DNA from: JBDRRP01 sp964446485
Lineage (GTDB): Bacteria; Desulfobacterota; Desulfobacteria; Desulfobacterales; JBDRRP01
Length of the DNA: 64,000 nt
NCBI GenBank assembly: GCA_964446485.1
Contig: CAYUOU010000001.1
Location: 1-64,000, forward strand
Direction of reading: 5' to 3'
Made by a program: the position numbers and the translations under genes. The notes under the pieces are model-generated. The model ran no database searches, had not been told where the DNA came from, and saw only the letters and a program-made list of their open reading frames with translations. Shown piece after piece: positions 1-8,762 of this stretch (position 1 is its first letter; every line of letters begins with the position of its first letter).

Positions 1-55
1 GTATCTCGAACATTTTACGAAATCGTCCTTTTTGCTACTTTTTGCCGTTTCATCA
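1..55. repeat. Inverted copy of a 55-bp dispersed repeat
   Basis: The first 55 bases are the reverse complement of 27594-27648, with only two mismatches near the inner end. The copy at 27.6 kb continues into a larger palindromic element, so this is probably the edge of the same element cut by the window start. It codes for nothing recognisable. It is read as an intergenic repeat family of this genome. Confidence 0.85.
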
Positions 56-602
56 GGAGTTGTGGGATGCGTCTCACCCATACCCGGACTTGCGCGGGGA
101 CGGGAGACGCAACGGTGCGCGGTGGTAGGTTGGCAAGGCAATGCTGACTTCAAAGGATCATAGTGGGTTTGGCTGGGCGGGTCAATCTACCCCATCGTTT
201 TTCAGTATCTTATGGAAGCATTGAGAGGGTTGTTCGGCGAGACCATTTTGGACAGGGAAAAACCTATTCGGAAACGATGAAGGTTTATGGCAAGCCCATC
301 CCCCCAATTCACCATCTGCCACCAAAGCCACATTGTTGTAGGGTTGCATCACATCGACCGCCGGCTCTGCGAAGCGGGACGCTTTCTTGCACGATTTTCG
401 CGTCGCGACAGGGGGTTCGCGGTGATTTGACTTTACTGATCTCCATCGCCATGATTACAAATCGTTATTAACGGGGTCAACGAACGACCCCGTCGGTTTC
501 GACAAAGGACAGTTCACTACTTTCAACCATTTTGCGGCGGGCGGTTTCAGAGCGCCGTGTGCGCGGCGGCTGCCGCTGCCGAATCCCGCCAGGAGGCACC
601 TC
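56..602. other. Intergenic region without a convincing gene
   Basis: No reading frame here looks like a real protein. Two hairpins are visible: TGCGTCTC near 65-72 pairs with GAGACGCA near 103-110, and a perfect 8-bp stem at 471-478/486-493 (ACGGGGTC/GACCCCGT) has a 7-nt loop. The second has no U-tract, so it is not a standard terminator. It may be a leader structure for the gene starting at 603. Confidence 0.5.
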
Positions 603-821
603 ATGGACCAGGCCCAATGCCCCGTGTGCGGGTGCAAATCGTTCTATTGTAAAAACCCCGAAGACGAGTATGATACCGTGGCGTTCAACATCGTCGCCGG
701 GCGGGCCGTAGCTCGCGACCCGGAAGACGGTGGTGGGTCACAGGAAATGACCCCGGAGACCGAAACGTTCTGCGATCGGTGCTCTTGGCACGCACCGTTC
801 GGCGATGTCATGAAACGCTGA
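603..821 (+). CDS. Small zinc-ribbon-like protein
   Basis: A 72-residue protein with CPVCGC near the N-terminus and a second pair CDRC near the C-terminus. This spacing fits a single zinc ribbon split by a loop of about 50 residues. An AGGAGG box sits about 6 nt before the ATG, which fixes the start. It lies 52 bp upstream of the rubredoxin gene on the same strand, so both small Cys-rich proteins may be co-transcribed. No named family was recognised; zinc binding is inferred from the cysteines. Confidence 0.7.
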   Translation: MDQAQCPVCGCKSFYCKNPEDEYDTVAFNIVAGRAVARDPEDGGGSQEMTPETETFCDRCSWHAPFGDVMKR

Positions 822-873
822 TCGCCTTTCTCATCGTCACCCCATCCCCTACAACCCGTTACAAGGAGGACTC

Positions 874-1032
874 ATGGACAAGTGGGAATGCCCCTGTGGC
901 TACGTTTACGACCCGGCCGAAGGAGATCACGAAAACAATATTCCACCGGGAACCGCCTTCGAAGATCTGCCCGACGAATGGGTCTGCCCGAAATGCGGCG
1001 CAGAACAGGAGTTTTTTGAAAAGCTCGACTAG
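874..1032 (+). CDS. Rubredoxin
   Basis: A 52-residue rubredoxin, a small cytoplasmic one-iron electron carrier used in anaerobes for oxygen and peroxide defence or for low-potential transfer. The two knuckles are visible: CPCGYVYDP near residues 6-14 and CPKCGA near 38-43, with the usual acidic stretch and the aromatic residues Y11, Y13 and W36 between them. The first knuckle is C-P-C-G, so its cysteines are separated by one residue instead of the usual two; this is unusual and worth checking. The start is supported by an AAGGAGG box 4 nt upstream. Confidence 0.88.
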   Translation: MDKWECPCGYVYDPAEGDHENNIPPGTAFEDLPDEWVCPKCGAEQEFFEKLD

Positions 1033-1300
1033 TTTTTTCCATCGGTGCCGCCCCGGGCACCTCAACGGCGCGCCGGGGCGGCACCCCCCTTTCGAGCATG
1101 GCAACCTACGATGCGTTCAGAGAGTCGCCCGATTTGCCGAAGCCATGCCGGGCCCCGCCTCCAATGGGCCATCACCCCCATCGCCCATCCACAGGTCAAG
1201 GATCAAAGCGCTTGCATGTTGGCGGATTTCGCGTTAAGACGAGGCCAAAAACTGAATCTTAGTTCATTTTTTATCCTCTTTCTGGGGACTTGACCGAACA

Positions 1301-2350
1301 ATGAAAACTGCCGCTGCCTTGCGCCTGGAGCGCATGCCAGGTGTGTTCTCCCTGGATGCCATTGCTGAAACGATCAGAACCTGCCAGCGCACCACGGGTG
1401 AAATTCCCTGGAGCGCCGGTGACAAGACCGACCCGTGGGACCATGTGGAAGCGGCCATGGGTTTGTGTATCGCCGGCGACATCGACAGCGCCGTCAAAGC
1501 CTTTCAGTGGTTGAAAGCCAGTCAGCTGGATCAAGGTGCCTGGTACGCGGCCTACCGAAACGGGGTACCCGAAGACCGCACCCTGGATGCCAACATGAGC
1601 GCCTATGTGGCTGTGGGCCTTTATCACTATCACCTGATCACCGGAGATCGTGAACTGTTGGTGGATATGTGGCCTACGCTGACGCGGGCAATCGCCTTTG
1701 CGCTCTCACTCCAGGCACGTTCAGGGGAAATTTATTGGGCCGTCAGCCCGGACGGGGTGGTAGACCCCAAAGCGCTGCTCACCGGGTCGAGTTCGATTTA
1801 CTTGAGTCTGAAATGTGCAGCCGCCGTTGCCACGATCATCGACAGACCGCAGCCCCACTGGATCGAAGCGGCCGAACGACTGGCATCGGCGATCCGCTAC
1901 GGTCAGCATCGCTTCGACAAAACAAAGGCACGGTTTTCTATGGATTGGTTTTACCCCGTTCTGGTAGGCGCCATAACCGGAGAAGCTGCCAGACGGCGGA
2001 TCGATGACCACTGGGGAAAATTTGTGATCGACGGCAAAGGGGTTCGCTGCGTCAGCGATGAGCCTTGGATCACCATCGCTGAAACCTCTGAATTGTGCCT
2101 CACCCTGGCGGCATTGGGTGACGATCGCCGCGCCGAGCGGATCTTCGACTGGACGCTGGCCCACCGTTATGAAGACGGCACCTTTTGGTGCGGTTTCACG
2201 GTCCCCGATGGCACGATTTGGCCAGAGGAACGGGTATCTTGGACCAACGCTGTCGTTCTCATGGCAGCCGATGCTCTTTATGGTCTCACCCCGGCTGCCC
2301 GCTTGTTCCGGCACGACGCCTGGAACCGCAAAACCCATCTGCCCCGATGA
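1301..2350 (+). CDS. Alpha/alpha-toroid (prenyltransferase-like/six-hairpin) protein
   Basis: 349 residues of repeated helical hairpins with many W/Y/G turns (for example GAWYAAYRNG and GTFWCGFTVPDG), the pattern of alpha/alpha-barrel proteins annotated as prenyltransferase- or glycosidase-like. In known gene clusters such proteins accompany glycosyl- and acyltransferases of surface polysaccharide formation. The next gene starts 5 bp downstream and encodes a hexapeptide acyltransferase, which supports a cell-envelope glycan role. No signal peptide is visible, so it is probably cytoplasmic. The catalytic function is unknown. No strong ribosome-binding site precedes the ATG, so the start is approximate. 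Confidence 0.7.
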   Translation: MKTAAALRLERMPGVFSLDAIAETIRTCQRTTGEIPWSAGDKTDPWDHVEAAMGLCIAGDIDSAVKAFQWLKASQLDQGAWYAAYRNGVPEDRTLDANMSAYVAVGLYHYHLITGDRELLVDMWPTLTRAIAFALSLQARSGEIYWAVSPDGVVDPKALLTGSSSIYLSLKCAAAVATIIDRPQPHWIEAAERLASAIRYGQHRFDKTKARFSMDWFYPVLVGAITGEAARRRIDDHWGKFVIDGKGVRCVSDEPWITIAETSELCLTLAALGDDRRAERIFDWTLAHRYEDGTFWCGFTVPDGTIWPEERVSWTNAVVLMAADALYGLTPAARLFRHDAWNRKTHLPR

Positions 2351-2354
2351 CATT

Positions 2355-3074
2355 TTGAGAAAAGACCACCGCCCCTATGTCGTCAAAAAAGCGCTCCAGC
2401 GCCTGGCGGGGTTTTACGTCCGGCGCTTTATCGCCCCTCAGCTTGATCGACTGGGCAACGGCCCTGTCTTCATGAAACCTTGGCACGTTGAGCTATTCGG
2501 TGCCCCCATCGAACTGGGTGATTATGCCACCGTCATCGCCGACCCGGATCGAAAAGTGCGACTCGCCGTCTGGGCGGCATCACCCGGAAAAGGCCGCATC
2601 ACCATTGGGGACTGCTGCCTGATCTGCCCCGGTGTCCGCATCGGCTCCGCAGCAGCCGTGACTATCGGCAACAGCTGCATGATGGCCAGCAACGTTTACA
2701 TCACCGACTCCGACTGGCATGGCATCTACGATCGCGTGGACATCGGTGCCTGCGCGCCCGTGACCATCGGCAACAACGTATGGGTCGGCGACAGTGCCAT
2801 CATCTGCAAAGGGGTTTCCATCGAAGACAACAGCATCATCGGCGCCGGTGCCGTGGTGGTGACCGATGTTCCCGCCAACTGCGTCGCCGCTGGCAACCCG
2901 GCTCGGGTGGTCCGAGAGTTGAACGCCGAACGGGATTTCGTTACTCGCAGCAACTGGTACAGCGACCCGGACGCACTCGCCACCGGATTCAAAGCGCTGG
3001 ACCGGGAGCAACTCAAAGGCAACACCTTCGCCGGTTGGCTCCGCTACCTGCTCTTTCCCACCCGCCAGGATTAA
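2355..3074 (+). CDS. Left-handed beta-helix acyltransferase (hexapeptide family)
   Basis: About 239 residues with repeated hexapeptide units such as ITIGDCCLICPGVRIG, VTIGNSCMMASNVYI and VTIGNNVWVGDSAIICKGVSI, ending in GNPARVV. This is the signature of maltose/sugar O-acetyltransferase-like enzymes that use acetyl-CoA. The conserved catalytic His is probably in DSDWHGIYD. The coding frame continues upstream of the first ATG (2472) into family-like sequence (KALQRLAGFYVRRFIAPQ), so a TTG at 2355 is the best start, just after the stop of the preceding gene. The tight spacing indicates one operon with that gene. Confidence 0.78.
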   Translation: MRKDHRPYVVKKALQRLAGFYVRRFIAPQLDRLGNGPVFMKPWHVELFGAPIELGDYATVIADPDRKVRLAVWAASPGKGRITIGDCCLICPGVRIGSAAAVTIGNSCMMASNVYITDSDWHGIYDRVDIGACAPVTIGNNVWVGDSAIICKGVSIEDNSIIGAGAVVVTDVPANCVAAGNPARVVRELNAERDFVTRSNWYSDPDALATGFKALDREQLKGNTFAGWLRYLLFPTRQD

Positions 3075-3081
3075 ACGGCTA

Positions 3082-3630
3082 TTACCCGGGGCGCCCCAAC
3101 ACAACAGCCCGGCTGAAGCGGACGCACGGGCAGTCAACCAGGGTGAAGCCCACCTCAGTGGCCACCACGCGCATGGCATTGAAACGTTTCTTGGTGACGT
3201 GGAAGACCGGCTCCGCCACGAAAAGCCGGCCGCCGGGACGCAAGTGATCGAAAATCTCTCTGAGGAACCCCCGGACATCGGGGACTTCATGGACCATGTA
3301 AAAGGCATTGGCGAAGTGAAAGCTGCCCGAGAGACCGAGTGCCTCAGGCGTGCACATGAAGGCCTGAATCCGCTCGTTGAGCTTTTTCCGGGTGGCCCGC
3401 TTCAGGAGCAGGTTCAACATCTCCTGCTGAAGGTCGACCGCCACCACGCTGCCGGCATCTCCAACCAGTCGCGCTAATCCCAGGCTGGCAAAACCGGCCC
3501 CGCAGCCCACATCCACTACCCGAGAACCCGGCGGCACATGCGGTGAAAACAGCTTCTGAGGATTGTGAATAAAAGGCCTCAACAGGTTGTCGAAGGTCCA
3601 TACCGCCTGCCAGGGACATATGTGTGCCAT
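3082..3630 (-). CDS. SAM-dependent methyltransferase
   Basis: About 182 residues of the class I methyltransferase fold. Motif I is VVDVGCGAGFASLG, followed by the acidic residue at the end of beta 2 (VVAVDLQ) and a motif IV-like segment FHFANAFYMVHEV. The C-terminus carries GGRLFVAEPVFHV. The ATG at 3630 is chosen over one 14 codons upstream because AAGGA lies 6 nt before it. The gene converges tail-to-tail with the acyltransferase, leaving 7 bp. The substrate is unknown; arsenite- and quinone-type methyltransferases share this fold. Confidence 0.75.
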   Translation of the reverse strand: MAHICPWQAVWTFDNLLRPFIHNPQKLFSPHVPPGSRVVDVGCGAGFASLGLARLVGDAGSVVAVDLQQEMLNLLLKRATRKKLNERIQAFMCTPEALGLSGSFHFANAFYMVHEVPDVRGFLREIFDHLRPGGRLFVAEPVFHVTKKRFNAMRVVATEVGFTLVDCPCVRFSRAVVLGRPG

Positions 3631-3876
3631 GAGAGTCCTTATTTGTCTGGGTGCTGGATGAGTGTGGTCCACAACATCTGTGCAAACGGGAGCGCGACCT
3701 TACGTCAGTCGAAGGCGCCGCGCGGGGAAAAGATGTCGGACCATACCAGCCCATCTGCATGCTGACAAGGCGGCCGCCAACACCGGTTCAGGGGCGATTG
3801 CCAACCCATTTTCTGCCCGATCGAGATGACAGGCATCGATGACGGCATTAGGATATGTTGTTGCCGTAAATGAAGG

Positions 3877-4539
3877 ATGAATTCGTGCGGCGGGTCCTGC
3901 CGCAGCCAGCAGTTTTGGAGGATGACTTTCGACATCGCCCTCAAATTCTGGCAGTTTATGGGGTTTTCGCTGATCGGCGCCGCACTTTTCCTTACCCAGA
4001 AATGGCTGCCGGAAATGCTGCGACAGTTCGGCTGGGTGGCGCTGCTGCTGTCCTTCGGGGCGTGGTGCATTTGTGCAGGATTCACCGGTGACAGGAAAAA
4101 ACTGCGCCCGATACTGTTTCTGGCACTCGCCATGGTGGTCTTTTCCGGATGGCGTGAGGGTTCATTCCTGCCAGCCGACGAGCCCATTGCCTGGCAAGGG
4201 TATTCAGAGGCAGCGATGGCCGGTGCCAGAGAACGCGGGATACCGGTAATGGTGAGCTTTACGGCCGATTGGTGCCCGGCATGTCAGACCGCAAAAAAGA
4301 CGACATTTCGTAATCAACGGCTGGCCGAGCAGATCGATGACGGCAACCTATCTGCGATTGAAGTGGATCTTACCCATTCGGATCCAGCGCGCCAAGGGCT
4401 GTTCGAACGCTACGGCGGAAACGCCATTCCCTATCTCGTGATAGTTGATGGCACCGGGAAGGTGTTTCGTCGCTTCACGGGCGTCGTCGCTGCCGAAACG
4501 ATTTTGAAATCCGTCGGCGCGCTGCCCGGCGGGGGTTGA
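3877..4539 (+). CDS. Membrane-anchored thioredoxin-fold protein (DsbD-like C-terminal part)
   Basis: 220 residues: three hydrophobic segments (about 20-40, 51-70 and 77-91) and then a thioredoxin domain with FTADWCPACQ (Cys123 and Cys126) and the cis-Pro loop NAIPYLVIVD. This resembles the last part of the thiol:disulfide interchange protein DsbD without its main membrane domain. It would place a redox-active CxxC outside the membrane to reduce disulfides, for example during cytochrome c maturation. An alternative ATG at 3922 has GGAGG directly next to it, too close for good initiation, so the start is uncertain. Confidence 0.75.
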   Translation: MNSCGGSCRSQQFWRMTFDIALKFWQFMGFSLIGAALFLTQKWLPEMLRQFGWVALLLSFGAWCICAGFTGDRKKLRPILFLALAMVVFSGWREGSFLPADEPIAWQGYSEAAMAGARERGIPVMVSFTADWCPACQTAKKTTFRNQRLAEQIDDGNLSAIEVDLTHSDPARQGLFERYGGNAIPYLVIVDGTGKVFRRFTGVVAAETILKSVGALPGGG

Positions 4540-4800
4540 CTTCACCCATGGTGGGCGACCGGCCGCATGGCGCCTTCCAATGATTTCTGTGAAAAACAAT
4601 TCACAACCCGGATTCGGCCGTATCCACCTGAAATCGTAATGTTTTATTTGTATGGCGGCATCGATGCCACCAACTGTGCAAGGTACGAAATACCCGGCCG
4701 TTTCAATATTGCAATGTAAACAGATGCTTAGAAGTGGCCCGAAAATTGCTGTTTTCGGGGACTGTTCGCGGAGGCAATCACACCGAATTTTTGAAGAAAG

Positions 4801-5040
4801 ATGGAAACAATGGCTAATTTATTTAAAGATCAACTGGTTAAGCAGTTGTCACACCACGGGTTGGCACCTGACGCTGTCCCCGGTTTTATGAAAATTTTTT
4901 CCAGTTCGTTGGACGGCGACAAGACCCTCACGCTGAACCAGGTCAACCAGAGAATCACCTTCTTGGGCTGGCCGGATGGTGAAATCAATTACCATACCTA
5001 CCAGTTGGCGCTGGCCTATTTGGAGAGCGCCAGCAACTGA
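4801..5040 (+). CDS. Small hypothetical protein
   Basis: 79 residues, acidic to neutral and helical, with no cysteine motif, signal peptide or membrane segment. The second ATG at 4810 (MANLFKDQ) is an equally good start. It stands 34 bp upstream of another small gene on the same strand, and a terminator follows further down at 5382, so the two probably form a short transcript. No family was recognised. Confidence 0.6.
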   Translation: METMANLFKDQLVKQLSHHGLAPDAVPGFMKIFSSSLDGDKTLTLNQVNQRITFLGWPDGEINYHTYQLALAYLESASN

Positions 5041-5073
5041 CTTGCTACAAACCCTGCTGTGTGGAGGTGAAAC

Positions 5074-5256
5074 ATGAACAATGACGCATCCCCAATCACA
5101 GGCTCACACAAAATTGTCGAATTTTATCGCGAGATGTTCAGAATCCCCGAAAATACCAGATATTACTCAAACGAAGACTACAAAAATGCGGAACGGCAAT
5201 TCCTCAAGTTCGCTCTTTCCAACGGATTGAGGTCAAAGGGATCATTTGATCAGTGA
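5074..5256 (+). CDS. Small hypothetical protein
   Basis: 60 residues, mixed charge, with a helical centre (KIVEFYREMFRI) and a lysine/glutamate-rich C-terminal half. A GGAGG box 7 nt before the ATG makes real translation likely. It is co-directional with the 79-residue gene upstream. No family was recognised and no function can be given. Confidence 0.6.
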   Translation: MNNDASPITGSHKIVEFYREMFRIPENTRYYSNEDYKNAERQFLKFALSNGLRSKGSFDQ

Positions 5257-5381
5257 CCGACCGCGACTGCACAAAACAACAGTGACGCCCGGCCTGGGCA
5301 GACAGTGCATCCACTTGCATCCCGCTTGACCGCCGAGCACCGATCACCGAAATTGCTGCGGGCACCCTTTCCGCAGCCAAC

Positions 5382-5409
5382 AACCACCGGCAATGTCGGT
5401 GGTTTTTTT
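5382..5409 (+). terminator. Rho-independent terminator
   Basis: An 8-bp stem AACCACCG/CGGTGGTT with a 7-nt loop is followed by a run of seven T on the plus strand. It closes the transcript of the two small genes at 4801-5256 and faces the end of yvcK on the other strand. Confidence 0.85.
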
Positions 5410-5522
5410 CGGCCATCGACCCGGCTGCGTGCCAATCCACCGCCCCGAAGTACTGCTTCCAAACCTCCGGCATCATTCCGGATTTCACGGAATTCGTTGA
5501 GAAATGTCTTCAGGTAAAAATA

Positions 5523-6545
5523 TCACCGTCGCACGGGCAGGGTTTCTGTGATGATTCGCCGAATAAGGGCGGCAAGTTTGGCAGGATCATGACGGATGAC
5601 GCTGGTCGACTCCTCGATTAGGTCCTCTGTAAAGATGCGACAACCGGAAATGGCCTTGTCCGGGATCACAAACTCGGCTTTCTGCGCCCGATACTTGTCC
5701 AGCAAGGGTTCAGCCGGCCGCCGGGAATTGAAGATGGCACCATCGATACCTCGCCCGGTGAACCGTTCCAGCGTGTTGATGAAATCGCCGGCCTGGTAAT
5801 TATGGGTTTCACCAAACTTGGTCATGATATTGACCACAAAGTACATGGCCGCCGATATATCCCGGAGCTTTTCCCGGAGCCCAGGGACAATGAGGTTGGG
5901 AACGATGCTGGTGAACAGGTCTCCAGGACCCAGAATGATGATATCGGCATCTTCGAGCGCCCTCAGCACCGGCGGAAATACGTCAATGGCGCCCGCGTGG
6001 TGGGGCACCAGGTAGACGTCGCGGATCTTTTCTCTTTGATGACCACGCGGCATGTCGATGGCGCTTTCACCAAAAACACGGCTGCCGTCAGTCAATTCAG
6101 CCACAAGCGTTGCCTGGTCGATGGTCACCGGCAGGATTTCTCCCCGGACATCAAGAATCTCGGCAAGCGCCTGGACCCCCGCCGGGAAACTCCCCGTGTA
6201 GCGCGACAACATGGTCAACAGCATGTTGCCGGCGTTGTGTCCCTTGAGGCGCCGGTCTTTCTCGAATCGTTTTTGGAGAATCGACCGCACCGCTTCCTGA
6301 TGCGGTGACAGGGCCAGTATACATTTGAGGATGTCGCCCGGTGGGAGCGTGCCCAGTTCGTCTCTGAGGCGGCCCGTGCTGCCGCCGCTGTCCATCATGG
6401 ACACGACGGCGCTGACACGGATGCCCCCGATGTCTCTGAGCCCGGAAAGCAGCGCAAACTGACCACTCCCCCCACCGATGGTCACGACGTGGGGTGTTTT
6501 CCCGCCCGCTGAATCTTTCGACTGATCAAACGATGCCGTCTGCAT
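5523..6545 (-). CDS. yvcK: YvcK/CofD-family protein (gluconeogenesis factor-like)
   Basis: 340 residues of the YvcK family, related to 2-phospho-L-lactate transferase. In Gram-positive bacteria it binds UDP-sugars and is needed for growth on gluconeogenic carbon sources and for normal wall synthesis. Visible signatures are the N-terminal VTIGGGSGQFALLSGLR, VVSMMDSGGSTGRLR, GHNAGNMLL near the first third, and IIILGPGDLFTSI. Length is typical for the family. The ATG at 6545 has AGGA 7 nt upstream; a GTG six bases earlier is the alternative. Confidence 0.9.
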   Translation of the reverse strand: MQTASFDQSKDSAGGKTPHVVTIGGGSGQFALLSGLRDIGGIRVSAVVSMMDSGGSTGRLRDELGTLPPGDILKCILALSPHQEAVRSILQKRFEKDRRLKGHNAGNMLLTMLSRYTGSFPAGVQALAEILDVRGEILPVTIDQATLVAELTDGSRVFGESAIDMPRGHQREKIRDVYLVPHHAGAIDVFPPVLRALEDADIIILGPGDLFTSIVPNLIVPGLREKLRDISAAMYFVVNIMTKFGETHNYQAGDFINTLERFTGRGIDGAIFNSRRPAEPLLDKYRAQKAEFVIPDKAISGCRIFTEDLIEESTSVIRHDPAKLAALIRRIITETLPVRR

Positions 6546-6551
6546 CTCCAC

Positions 6552-6898
6552 ATCCTGTTTGTTTTCAGAAGGTTGTCAGCATTTCCCCCTTGAATCCATA
6601 GGGCCTCAATGGAGCAGATGGTATCACGAATCGATATTTTTTGCATCGGTTCCAGCACCCAAGTGCCGAGGTGAACCCGTCTGTGCGCGGACGCTCCGAT
6701 CCCGTGAAGGCAAGCCCTTATCTCCGGTATTCCGGCCAATGCCAAAGGCCGGTTTCCAAAAGGGGACGGTTGACACCGGATACGGCGATACTAATGGTCT
6801 CCACGTGCCGTTGGGCACAAGAAGCCGCATCGCCAGCGACCTCGCCTTCGGTTGCAGGCGGTGTACTCATGATCAACCCTAACTCGGAGGTATGTTAA
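6552..6898. other. Leader/intergenic region before aprB
   Basis: 347 bases between the divergent yvcK and aprB. No convincing gene is present. The sequence has several GC-rich hairpins, for example CCGGCC at about 6738 pairing with GGCCGG at about 6750. A long untranslated leader or a promoter region for aprB is plausible. I could not match it to a known riboswitch consensus. Confidence 0.4.
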
Positions 6899-7339
6899 AT
6901 GCCTAGTTTCGTCATTGCAGAAAAATGCGATGGATGTAAGGGCGGTGACAAGACCGCATGCATGTACATTTGTCCCAACGATCTGATGGTATTGGATCCT
7001 GATGCAATGAAGGCGTACAATCAGGAACCTGATCAGTGCTGGGAATGTTTCTCGTGCGTCAAGATCTGCCCGTCACAGGCGATCGAGGTCAGAGGATACG
7101 CCGACTTTGTACCCCTCGGGAGCAGTATCATGCCGATGATGGGAACCGAAGACGTGATGTGGACGTGCAAGTTCCGCAACGGAACCGTCAAGCGCTTCAA
7201 ATTCCCCATCCGCACCACTCCTGAAGGTGCCGCGAACGCGTACACCGACCTCAAAGGAAAGGACCTCGAAGGTCCCCTGCTTTCCACCCAGGAGGCTGAC
7301 GGCGTGCAGTTGCCGCGCCCCTTGGAATTGGTGAGCTGA
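6899..7339 (+). CDS. aprB: Adenylylsulfate reductase, beta subunit
   Basis: 146 residues matching AprB, the iron-sulfur subunit of APS reductase that passes electrons to the FAD-containing AprA for reduction of adenosine phosphosulfate to sulfite. Two [4Fe-4S] motifs are visible: CDGCKGGDKTACMYIC (the characteristic long loop) and CWECFSCVKICP. The C-terminal tail that normally wraps AprA follows (FKFPIRTTPEGA). GGAGG lies 8 nt before the ATG. Unusually, no aprA follows: the next gene encodes an unrelated protein, whereas aprB and aprA are normally adjacent. Either this is an extra copy or the locus is rearranged. Confidence 0.93.
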   Translation: MPSFVIAEKCDGCKGGDKTACMYICPNDLMVLDPDAMKAYNQEPDQCWECFSCVKICPSQAIEVRGYADFVPLGSSIMPMMGTEDVMWTCKFRNGTVKRFKFPIRTTPEGAANAYTDLKGKDLEGPLLSTQEADGVQLPRPLELVS

Positions 7340-7435
7340 CAGGACCCCATAGGGTCTAATACACGTAGACCTCCACAATGGCAGCGAAACCACGCCACGG
7401 CGCGGTTTCCTGCTCCTTGAGAAACCCCATAAATC

Positions 7436-7972
7436 ATGGAACAGATGAATCACCGCATCGAAGACACCATTTCCCGTCGGGCGGGTGTCGGGCCCAGCGA
7501 TATGGTAAAAGGCTGGCAGTCCATGCTCACGACACTGCTCTCACGCATGGAGCCGTACCTGCAGAATGGGATGGTGGTCACCTTCCAGCACCTGACCCCT
7601 GATGAAAAAACCCTTTTCGAGCGGATCACCGGTGTCCTGGACGTACCGGAACCCGTTCGGGGGTTGTATCTTCCTCCCAGCGTGCGAAATCAGATGCTGT
7701 ACACCAACCGCGGCGCGTCGATTCCCGAGGAAGCCGCCCATCCGGCAGACGATGGCGTACTGTTGTTTTCGCTGCCGTCATCGGATGCCACCATCGTCAA
7801 TGCGCTGCTGGCCCATTCGCCGCATACGCCCGCCATCGATGTTTACCAGGAGGGCGCGATGATCGCCGGTTACATGTTCGACGCCGTCGACGACATGCTC
7901 GCGGCGCTCAACGGGGTGATACGGACATTCCTGGTATCGCCGCCCGCACCCTCATCACCGCTCGGAAAATGA
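7436..7972 (+). CDS. Hypothetical protein downstream of aprB
   Basis: 178 residues with no recognised family. The first 70 residues are helical (MVKGWQSMLTTLLSRM), the middle is rich in prolines and the last part is helical again (DAVDDMLAALNGVIRTF). There is no signal peptide, metal motif or membrane segment. It sits 96 bp after aprB, at the place where aprA would be expected, and 10 bp before the next gene, with which it probably forms an operon. Confidence 0.6.
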   Translation: MEQMNHRIEDTISRRAGVGPSDMVKGWQSMLTTLLSRMEPYLQNGMVVTFQHLTPDEKTLFERITGVLDVPEPVRGLYLPPSVRNQMLYTNRGASIPEEAAHPADDGVLLFSLPSSDATIVNALLAHSPHTPAIDVYQEGAMIAGYMFDAVDDMLAALNGVIRTFLVSPPAPSSPLGK

Positions 7973-7982
7973 CTGTCAGACC

Positions 7983-8489
7983 ATGGATGCCGATCTGGCG
8001 CTAAAGGGCAAGTACACGTTTCGCGTCGACGGGCAGAAGCTCATTCTCGTCAAAAAACCTGTCGAAAGCCTTCGCCATGTCGTCATGAAGGCGCTCCTCT
8101 GGGCGCTCTATCTCCCTCATTACCCACAGCTCCAGGTCGAAGTCTCCATCGGAAACAAATACAAGCCGGACCTGGTGCACACCGCATCCACCGGCCCGGT
8201 GTTCTGGGGGGAGGCGGGCACCGTCAGCACGGCCAAGCTGCGCCGCATCTTAAAACGCTTTCCGCAGACCCACTTCGCTTTGGCCATCTGGAACGGCAGC
8301 CTGGCGCCTCTGGCGTCACGTGTTCGCCGTCAAAGCGACGGGCTGGCGCGCCGGGCCCCGGTAGATATCATCCGCTTTCCCAATGATGCCGACCGACAAT
8401 TCATCGATGATGGGAGCAATATCCACATCCGTCACAGGGATGTTGAATGGCAGCGCCTTGGCGAATCCGAAGGGACCCTTTACCTTTAA
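7983..8489 (+). CDS. Hypothetical protein with possible PD-(D/E)xK nuclease-like core
   Basis: 168 residues. The central segment NKYKPDLVHTAS followed by VFWGEAGTVSTAKL resembles the split active site (PD...E) of PD-(D/E)xK proteins such as YaeQ, with strands on either side (LQVEVSI, HFALAIW). The expected Lys in E-x-K is replaced by Gly, so catalysis is doubtful. It starts 10 bp after the preceding unknown gene, suggesting co-transcription. The fold assignment is a weak inference from pattern alone. Confidence 0.5.
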   Translation: MDADLALKGKYTFRVDGQKLILVKKPVESLRHVVMKALLWALYLPHYPQLQVEVSIGNKYKPDLVHTASTGPVFWGEAGTVSTAKLRRILKRFPQTHFALAIWNGSLAPLASRVRRQSDGLARRAPVDIIRFPNDADRQFIDDGSNIHIRHRDVEWQRLGESEGTLYL

Positions 8490-8762
8490 CCATTTAAATA
8501 GCCGGACCGGTGGGCCCAATACGGGTCCAAAATCTTGTCGGCCCGACTTCCCCCGCTTGAACTCCGGCGTTGTCCTTGATAATCTCAAATCTTGCCCGTC
8601 TTGACGTGAAGGGCCCGCAAGTGCAAAGCCGCCACCATGGGCCGAGACATCAGCACCCGTACTCGGCGCTCACACCGGTCCACCGTCATGCCCGTGGCGC
8701 TTTCGCAATCGCCTGGCCGTTATCGCACGCCATTCATCAACCCATTTTCCAGGAGGTGATTC

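Noticed and set aside
163..471. 102-codon plus-strand frame near the window start
   Set aside because: No ribosome-binding site, no protein-like composition and no family resemblance; the region contains only hairpins.
6552..6898. Riboswitch before aprB
   Set aside because: Hairpins are present, but the conserved core of TPP, cobalamin, SAM or molybdenum cofactor riboswitches could not be found by eye.
7340..7435. Possible start of aprA after aprB
   Set aside because: An ATGGCA occurs at 7378, but the following codons do not match AprA and the next real gene is unrelated.
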